DNA of 46,223 bases, taken from positions 1 through 46,223 of the forward strand of contig JAEEIT010000102.1 of the NCBI GenBank assembly GCA_016281535.1, in the 5' to 3' direction. The notes under the pieces are model-generated. The model was not told where the DNA came from. It saw only the letters and a program-made list of their open reading frames with translations, and did not search any database. Shown here piece after piece: positions 40,612-46,223 of the stretch. Numbering within the stretch: position 1 is the stretch's first letter; every line of letters begins with the position of its first letter. This DNA comes from Clostridia bacterium. Its GTDB lineage: Bacteria; Bacillota; Clostridia; Saccharofermentanales; Saccharofermentanaceae. The position numbers were made by a program, and so were the translations under genes.

Positions 40612-43083
40612 ATGAGTAGTTCTAAGAGGTTCGTTTCATTTGCGCTGGCTGCTGTTTTGCTGACGTCGGTCTTTCTGTCGGCGGTGTCCTGTAAGAAAAA
40701 AGGATCTGCAGGGAAGAAGGTCGAAGAGACCGACCCGTGGTACGACGCGACAAGAATCGAACTGGACCCCCAATTCAGCTCCGATCAATATGACTCGGCA
40801 TACCCGAACGGGCCATGGAAGTGCGGCGACAAGTACCTGATGCAGTACTTCACCATGAATAAGATCGATTATTCGAAGGATCTCTCTTCTCAGGACTCGA
40901 CAAGTAACCTGATGGGCATCTTCGATCAGGATGGGAAACTGCTTCGTATGGTCAATCTCCTGGAGGTCACGTCGATGTACAGGTCTTCCTTCGATATGAA
41001 TGTGTTTTCTTTCGCGGAAGGCGAGAACGGCATCCGTGTCTATTTCGGCACAATGGCTACGATGGACGCATATTGGTGTGACATCGATCCGGATACCGGA
41101 CTTCTGGTCGGGGAGGTGCAGAAGTTCGACTTCAGTCCGCTCCATCTCAACGAAGACGACGGGAAGAATAAGGGAACCTGGGATGGCGGGGAGCCCGACC
41201 TGCCGGAAGGTTCTTATGGAAAAATCACATATTATGTCTCTTACATCACAGTCATCGAAGGCTATGAAGTGATCGAGATCGCCTATGGTACCGGCGGACA
41301 GGAAATGCTCGCGGTGGCCAAGGATGGGAAAGCCCTCTATCGTGTCGATTTTGATAAAGATCTCGGACTGGGCGAACTGAAGTTTGTCAAGGAATTCTTC
41401 GGCGGTGGGAATGGTACGGTCCTGATCGATGGTATCGGCAAGACATCGGTGATGGTCAGCCTTGACCTTGCGACCGGGAAACTGACCAGACTCTCCGGTA
41501 CGCAGAAGATCTCCGACAACCAGAGACTCTCTATCAGTTCGGAGGGAAAAGGATATCTGACCAAGGCAACCGGTGTGTATGAGTTTGACGCAGCAACCGG
41601 TAAGGAGGTCTGTTCGCTCGATTTCGATGCCTGCAATGTGAACCGCTATGAGAGCCAGAAGGCATCAGTGCTTTCGCTTGAGGAGAATAAGGTGATCCTC
41701 GGATTCTTCGAACCGGTCGATAATGCATTCTCCCTTTCGGTTACATCCGTCATCTATACGCTGGTAAAAGCGGAGAAAAACCCGAATGCCGGGAAAGCCG
41801 TTCTTACCGTCGCCAGCCTCAGTGATTCGCTTTCGTATTTCGAAGGGGCCGCGCTGAAGGCCTTTAATGACCAGAATCAGGACTACTTCGCGAAGCTGGT
41901 CCTATACGATCAGAGCGAGTTTCTCGCTGCGGATGAGGAGACGACGAATATCGATGAGTCGGATCGGAGGATGTACAGTGCCAAGTCCATGGTCAGCGGA
42001 AGCCTTACATCGGACATCCGTTCCGGAACGGGTCCGGACGTGGTCCTCGGTGCGGCGCAGTCGATCGATGTACTCGACGGCAAATATCTCCTGGATCTGG
42101 AGGACTATCTGACGGGGAAGAGCTTCGATGCCTCGTCTTACTACATGAACCTGATCGATTGCTCGAAGATGGACGGGAAGACCTACTTTATCCCGACGAG
42201 CTATACGCTTACGGGTATCGTGACGGACGGATCGGCGCTCGCTTCTGATCAGAAAGGATTTACGTACGATCAGTACGGCGATTTCGTGAGCGGGCAGTGT
42301 ATCGGTGTCGAGCCGGTCACCGACGAAGTCAGCCGGATGCATTTTCTGAATCTGTGTATAGAGAGAAACTATGCAGGCTGGATCAAAGAAGGAAGGGTGA
42401 GCGTTGACCAGGAGGGATTCCGGGAACTGACGGGATTCTTCAAGGACTCGATTCCGGAGGGCGTCTCCGAGACCGCCAGTGCCGATGAGGCCATGATGGA
42501 GTTCTACGGCATGGCGCCGGCACCGAAGGAAGCATATTTCCTCGAAGATATCGACAGTGTGGCCGGACTTGCCCATGTCAACTGCTACGGCGATGATCTC
42601 CGGATCCTGGGACTTCCGTCTGCTGACGGCACCGGTCCGTCGGCGAACATCACGACGTCGTTTTCGATCACGAAGGACACGAAGGTGAAAGAAGGTGCGT
42701 ATGCGCTTGCCGATTTCATGTTAAGTGAAGATACGCAGAAGAACGTGAAGGACGCCATCCCCGTAAACCGTGCGGCTGTCTCGTATAAAGTGGAGAAAGA
42801 GAAGGAAGCAAACCTGACTGCCTATCATTCATATTTCGATACTCCGGATGCACTTATCTCAGAAGAAAGCTTCCGGGAAGGCAGTATTTTCGAGCCGGAT
42901 TCGAAACTTCCGGATATATTCCTTCAGACGCTGGAAGGGGTCAATACGATCCTTCTTTCGGATAATGCGGTCATGATGATCATCTCGGAGGAGATCCCGG
43001 CGTACCTTCTCGGACAGAAGGATCTGGAGACCGTCATCGCGACGATCAATAACAGAACGAAGACGGTCTTCGACGAGCGATAA
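40612..43083 (+). CDS. Lipoprotein with C-terminal solute-binding domain
   Basis: The product has 823 residues. ATG 40612 is supported by GGAGGTG just upstream; a longer reading from 40519 would put hydrophilic sequence before the signal peptide. The signal peptide ends in LSAVSC, followed by KKKGS. The N-terminal half has propeller-like strand repeats (DGKALYRVDFDKDLG, VSLDLATGKLTRLSG, VYEFDAATGKEVCSLDF). The C-terminal half resembles family-1 solute-binding proteins (TGPDVVLGAAQSIDVLDGKY, ITTSFSITKDTKVKEGAYAL, ending TINNRTKTVFDER). It follows a paralogous gene by 148 bases and has its own terminator. The pair probably arose by duplication. No permease is seen. Confidence 0.8.
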   Translation: MSSSKRFVSFALAAVLLTSVFLSAVSCKKKGSAGKKVEETDPWYDATRIELDPQFSSDQYDSAYPNGPWKCGDKYLMQYFTMNKIDYSKDLSSQDSTSNLMGIFDQDGKLLRMVNLLEVTSMYRSSFDMNVFSFAEGENGIRVYFGTMATMDAYWCDIDPDTGLLVGEVQKFDFSPLHLNEDDGKNKGTWDGGEPDLPEGSYGKITYYVSYITVIEGYEVIEIAYGTGGQEMLAVAKDGKALYRVDFDKDLGLGELKFVKEFFGGGNGTVLIDGIGKTSVMVSLDLATGKLTRLSGTQKISDNQRLSISSEGKGYLTKATGVYEFDAATGKEVCSLDFDACNVNRYESQKASVLSLEENKVILGFFEPVDNAFSLSVTSVIYTLVKAEKNPNAGKAVLTVASLSDSLSYFEGAALKAFNDQNQDYFAKLVLYDQSEFLAADEETTNIDESDRRMYSAKSMVSGSLTSDIRSGTGPDVVLGAAQSIDVLDGKYLLDLEDYLTGKSFDASSYYMNLIDCSKMDGKTYFIPTSYTLTGIVTDGSALASDQKGFTYDQYGDFVSGQCIGVEPVTDEVSRMHFLNLCIERNYAGWIKEGRVSVDQEGFRELTGFFKDSIPEGVSETASADEAMMEFYGMAPAPKEAYFLEDIDSVAGLAHVNCYGDDLRILGLPSADGTGPSANITTSFSITKDTKVKEGAYALADFMLSEDTQKNVKDAIPVNRAAVSYKVEKEKEANLTAYHSYFDTPDALISEESFREGSIFEPDSKLPDIFLQTLEGVNTILLSDNAVMMIISEEIPAYLLGQKDLETVIATINNRTKTVFDER

Positions 43084-43143
43084 GATGTGCCGTTTTTCCT
43101 CTTCGTCTGTACCTTAGAGGGAGAAAGAATATGCGGAAGCTTC

Positions 43144-43177
43144 AAGAGGAGAACGGATCAGTTCTCCTCTTCTTTTT
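43144..43177 (+). terminator. Terminator downstream of the lipoprotein gene
   Basis: Arms AAGAGGAGAAC (43144-43154) and GTTCTCCTCTT (43161-43171) pair perfectly over 11 bases with a six-base loop, followed by CTTTTTC. It overlaps the last codons of the convergent MATE gene. Confidence 0.88.
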
Positions 43178-44531
43178 CTTTCGCACCCCGCATCTTCCGC
43201 CAGATCACGAGACACATGGTGGTGAAGCAGATGCTGGCGCCAATCAGCTGGCTTAGGAATTCCGCCCAGAAAACACCGTCCACGCCCAGCCCCAGGTTCG
43301 GAAGAAGGAGCGTCAGAGGGGTGACGAGGATGAGCTTCCTGAGCATGGAGAAGAACAGTGCGTGCTTCGGACGGTTCAGTGCGACGAAAGTGGTCTGGCC
43401 GCTCATCTGAAGGGCCATGAAGGGGAAGGCGCCGAAGTAGATCCTTGCGCAGTGCACGGTCAGGTCGATGAGCTCGGCGTCGTTGGTGAAGATGCCGAGG
43501 ATCGGGCGCGGGAACAGCAGCATCAGGATCCAGAGGAGCGTGTTGACCAGAAGACCGGAAATGAAGATGAATTTGATGCATTCCGATACGCGGCGGTTCT
43601 TCTTCGCGCCGTAGTTGTAGCTCATGACATTCTGGCCGGCTGCCGTGACTCCGCCGATGGGAAGACTCATGACTTCGCGGATCGAGTTATTCAGTGTCAT
43701 GGCACCGACATAGAGTGTACTGAGGGGACCGGCCCAGGCCTTCAGCATGATGTTGACGATGGCCTGGGTGAAGCTGGTGGTGACCCGGAAGGTAAAGCCG
43801 GTGGCGCCGAGCTTGAGGAGACCGCCCAGCTGCTTTCTGTCGATGAGAAGACGTCTCAGCCGAAGCGGCGGACGCTTACTCATGAGGAAGAGGACTACCC
43901 ACAGGGCACTGGCGCTCTGGGAAAGAACCGTTGCCAGGGCCGCGCCGCGGATGCCCATGCCGAGTGTAAAAATGAAGAGCGGATCCAGTGCGATGTTCAG
44001 TACGGCTCCGAGGATCACGGTGCCCATGCCGATCTTCGGGAAGCCCTGTGCATTGATGAATGCATTCATGCCCAGACTGATGAGTACCGGAATGGTGCCG
44101 ATCACGTAGATACGGAAATAACCGATGGCATACGGAAGAGAAAGGTCATCGCCGCCGAGAAGCTCCAGAAGCGGAGGGGCGAAGATGAAAAGGGAGACGG
44201 TGAGGACCGTTCCGATAATAAGAAGAAGCGTGAAGGACGTGCTCAGCATACGTTCGGCTTTCTCGTCATCCCTCTCGCCGCGGGCAATGGTGGCAAGTGT
44301 GGTTCCGCCTGTGCTCAGTAGATTGGCAAATGCACTGATGAATGTGATCAGGGGGAAGCATACGCCGAGTCCCGTGATCGCCAGGGTGCTGCTGTCTCCC
44401 ATGTGCCCGATGTAGGCGCGGTCCACGATGTTATAGAGGACGACCACCATCTCGGCCAGCATGATCGGCAGTCCGAGTCTGAGGATCAGAAGCGGGATGC
44501 TTCCTTTAGAGAAATCGCCCTGCTTACTCAT
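43158..44531 (-). CDS. MATE-family efflux transporter
   Basis: This 457-residue protein has about twelve membrane helices in two similar halves. It begins FSKGSIPLLILRLGLPIMLAEM and shows MATE features (VVLYNIVDRAYIGHMG, AFINAQGFPKIGMGTVILGAVLNIALDPLFIF, GGVTAAGQNVMSYNYGAKKN). MATE proteins export drugs, metabolites or lipid-linked compounds, driven by Na+ or H+. Its ATG overlaps the CDF stop as ATGA, so the two transporters are translationally coupled. Substrate cannot be told. Confidence 0.92.
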   Translation of the reverse strand: MSKQGDFSKGSIPLLILRLGLPIMLAEMVVVLYNIVDRAYIGHMGDSSTLAITGLGVCFPLITFISAFANLLSTGGTTLATIARGERDDEKAERMLSTSFTLLLIIGTVLTVSLFIFAPPLLELLGGDDLSLPYAIGYFRIYVIGTIPVLISLGMNAFINAQGFPKIGMGTVILGAVLNIALDPLFIFTLGMGIRGAALATVLSQSASALWVVLFLMSKRPPLRLRRLLIDRKQLGGLLKLGATGFTFRVTTSFTQAIVNIMLKAWAGPLSTLYVGAMTLNNSIREVMSLPIGGVTAAGQNVMSYNYGAKKNRRVSECIKFIFISGLLVNTLLWILMLLFPRPILGIFTNDAELIDLTVHCARIYFGAFPFMALQMSGQTTFVALNRPKHALFFSMLRKLILVTPLTLLLPNLGLGVDGVFWAEFLSQLIGASICFTTMCLVIWRKMRGAKEKEEEN

Positions 44532-45694
44532 ACGTAGGACCGGTCGATCTTGATGACACAGTTGTGGTTCGGATGGTTCTTCCGCATCCGGGAAGAAACC
44601 GCGTGGACCAGTTCTCGCTCCGAGAGGGAAACATCGTGGGGCACGACCATATCGAAGATCAGGTTCGTGTGGCTCTCGCCCGGGACCATGCGGAAATCGT
44701 GGATCGTGATGCGCGGATCGATGGACTTGGCGATGGCTTTCGCTTCTTCAGAAAGGCGCATGAGATCTTTATTCTTCGTGTCGATGGGATCCATGTGGAT
44801 GACCGCTTCGCAGTCCAGTTCCCGTGCCAGATCGAGCTCGATGTTGTCGATGCAGTCATGGATGTAGAACATGTCCTGGAAGGCCGAGACTTCGGCGTGA
44901 AGAGAGATCATTTTCCTGCCCGGGCCGTAGTCGTGGACGACGACATCATGGATACCGCTGACGGCTTCGTGGGACATGACGATCTCTTCGATCCGGTCGA
45001 GGAACTCTTTAGACGGCGGGGTGCCGAGCAGAGGCTCGATGGTGTCTCGCGCCGCGTTGATACCGGAGTAGAGAATGAAGATGGCCAGTGCGACGCCGAT
45101 ATAGGCATCCACAGGAAGGTCGGTGAACCGGGTGGAGATCACGGCCAGGAGAACGACGGTCGTAGAGATCATGTCGTTGCGGCTGTCTATGGCGGTCGCG
45201 CGCATGGTGGTAGATTCGATGATCTTTCCCCATTTGAAGTTATAGAACATCATGTAGGCCTTCACCAGAAGGGAAGCGATCAGCATCGCGATGGCCGGGA
45301 CCGTGCAGTCTACGGCACTCGGATGGAGGATGCCCTCGATGGAGGACTTTCCGAGCTCGAAGCCCATGATGCAGATAAGAAGCGAGACCAGAAGTCCCGA
45401 GATGTATTCGATACGGCCATGGCCGAAAGGATGGTCGGCGTCCGGTGCCTTCCCCGCGAGGCGGAATCCGATCATGGTGATGATCGACGAGCCTGCATCG
45501 GACAGGTTATTCAGTGCATCACCGACGATGGCGATGGAGTGGGAGAGGATGCCCATGATGAGTTTTCCGAGGAAAAGAAGAATGTTGAAGAAGATCCCGC
45601 ATGCGCCGGTGACCTCGCCGACTTTACGCCGGACTTCGGGGCGCTGCGGATTCTTATAACCCGGTACCAGTTTTCGGATCAGAAACGAAACCAT
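44528..45694 (-). CDS. Cation diffusion facilitator (CDF) metal transporter
   Basis: The product has 388 residues from ATG 45694, with AGAAGGAGA upstream; a longer reading from 45754 has no site. Six membrane helices carry the metal site motifs GDALNNLSDAGSS and DSRNDMIST, and the conserved DHPFGHGRIEYISGL loop. A cytoplasmic C-terminal dimerisation domain (IHDVVVHDYGPGRKMISLHAEV) is followed by an additional ~90-residue extension (DPRITIHDFRMVPGESHTNL, IFDMVVP), which looks like a second copy of that domain. CDF proteins export Zn2+, Mn2+, Fe2+ or similar ions by H+ exchange. Metal unknown. It precedes the MATE gene. Confidence 0.92.
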   Translation of the reverse strand: MVSFLIRKLVPGYKNPQRPEVRRKVGEVTGACGIFFNILLFLGKLIMGILSHSIAIVGDALNNLSDAGSSIITMIGFRLAGKAPDADHPFGHGRIEYISGLLVSLLICIMGFELGKSSIEGILHPSAVDCTVPAIAMLIASLLVKAYMMFYNFKWGKIIESTTMRATAIDSRNDMISTTVVLLAVISTRFTDLPVDAYIGVALAIFILYSGINAARDTIEPLLGTPPSKEFLDRIEEIVMSHEAVSGIHDVVVHDYGPGRKMISLHAEVSAFQDMFYIHDCIDNIELDLARELDCEAVIHMDPIDTKNKDLMRLSEEAKAIAKSIDPRITIHDFRMVPGESHTNLIFDMVVPHDVSLSERELVHAVSSRMRKNHPNHNCVIKIDRSYV

Positions 45695-45927
45695 GCATTC
45701 TCCTTCTCTCGATCGGGGATGCCTGCCTGCATCCCGCCACTCCTTGCGCACCATTTTACTACAATCCGCATGTGCAGGGTAGAGATCTTATGCAGGAGCA
45801 CCGGGAACAGTGCTTTTGCATAGGTATTCATGGTTTTGAATGAGATTTGACCGGCCCAGGGACTGCCCGACGGGCTTGTTTTTGGTAAAATGGGGGTGCA
45901 CGTATGGAAGGAGGACGGATCATTTCT

Positions 45928-46223
45928 ATGGAGCAGGAGTGTACTGCGGCAGAAGAACTGGCGCGTGTGGCGCGGCTTTCGGGGCTTTCGCTCGAAGGAG
46001 AGGAGAAAGAACAGCTCCTTTCTGATTTTGCGCGTATCACTGCCTATATGGAAAGGATCGCCGCTCTGGATACGAGCGCGGTGGTGGAAGAGCAGCGGAC
46101 GGGTGACTCCGGGGAGCAGGGATATGCGGGCTTGCGGGAAGACGCCGCGCAGGTAAGCGGGCTTTCGGAAGCGATCCTGGCCGGGGCGCCGGATCTGGAA
46201 GATGGCATGTTCTCTGTGCCGAG
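45928..46223 (+). CDS. gatC: Asp/Glu-tRNA amidotransferase subunit C (partial, runs off the window)
   Basis: Ninety-eight residues are visible. The sequence fits GatC: VARLSGLSL near the start, QLLSDFARITAYMERIAALDT, an LREDAAQ segment and the C-terminal APDLEDGMFSVP that normally ends in R. GatC stabilises the GatA-GatB complex that converts Glu-tRNA(Gln) to Gln-tRNA(Gln) (or Asp-tRNA(Asn) to Asn-tRNA). The start is uncertain: ATG 45928 has AAGGAGG 13 bases upstream, while in-frame ATG 45904 has GGGGGTG. gatA and gatB probably follow outside the window. Confidence 0.85.
   Translation, partial: MEQECTAAEELARVARLSGLSLEGEEKEQLLSDFARITAYMERIAALDTSAVVEEQRTGDSGEQGYAGLREDAAQVSGLSEAILAGAPDLEDGMFSVP

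Noticed and set aside
43362-44321. 319-residue plus-strand open frame
   Set aside because: Antisense of the MATE gene, whose motifs and coupling to the CDF gene are clear.
44564-45823. 419-residue plus-strand open frame
   Set aside because: Antisense of the CDF transporter gene; rich in Asp, Gly and His as expected from reverse reading of its codons, with no recognisable domain.

Overview
The window carries the chromosomal replication-origin region of a Gram-positive bacterium, most likely a member of class Clostridia. The evidence is the gene set dnaA-dnaN-recF-remB(DUF370)-gyrB, a parAB pair with canonical parS sites, MurT/GatD, many lipoproteins with Thr/Ser/Glu-rich linkers, an Agr-type quorum-sensing locus and a Tn4451-like large serine recombinase. 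Genus cannot be decided from the sequence. The first ~10 kb looks AT-richer and uses different codons from the rest, so it reads as accessory DNA beside a conserved origin.

Layout. (1) 1-7460, minus strand: agrA-agrC, then agrB-agrD, then a small secreted protein, then two lipoproteins, the second carrying a solute-binding domain. agrD encodes only 40 residues, with a predicted ring CQVIY. agrB is broken by a run of eight G; seven would restore a normal 195-residue protein. A perfect 20-bp tandem repeat sits upstream of agrBD. Two look-alike composite hairpins (20-bp palindrome, CAGGGAGAT(T)CCCTG hairpin, GACCC) face each other at 232-283 and 7411-7457 and bracket this cassette. (2) 7.5-9.6 kb, plus strand: a TnpW-like protein and a large serine recombinase behind a promoter whose spacer is a perfect palindrome. 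(3) 9.97-18.9 kb, minus strand: tRNA-Ser(UGA), parB, parA, three parS sites, gyrB, remB, recF, dnaN, a DnaA-box-rich oriC candidate and dnaA. gyrA and the rpmH-rnpA cluster are not at their usual places.

(4) 19-24.8 kb: sortase, murT and gatD (amidation of lipid II) on plus, a PAS-GGDEF diguanylate cyclase on minus, and an isopropylmalate/citramalate synthase-like enzyme on plus. (5) 24.8-30.7 kb, minus: a zinc-ribbon Ser/Thr kinase with an extracellular domain, followed by a lipoprotein; and an unknown acidic protein followed by a bacterial-type PARG macrodomain protein. (6) 30.9-34.9 kb, plus: an HTH regulator and a large CbxX/SpoVK-type multi-AAA ATPase that share sequence motifs in their control regions. 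(7) 35-38 kb, minus: a MurD-CapA fusion followed by a small lipoprotein. (8) 38-43 kb, plus: two more large solute-binding lipoproteins without permeases. (9) 43-46.2 kb: CDF and MATE transporters on minus, and the start of gatC on plus.

The most interesting parts are the Agr cassette (possible on/off switching of AgrB, a candidate autoregulatory repeat and the bracketing hairpins), the MurD-CapA fusion, and the regulator/multi-AAA pair with its repeat-rich promoter. All functions are inferred from reading protein motifs; no database search was run.
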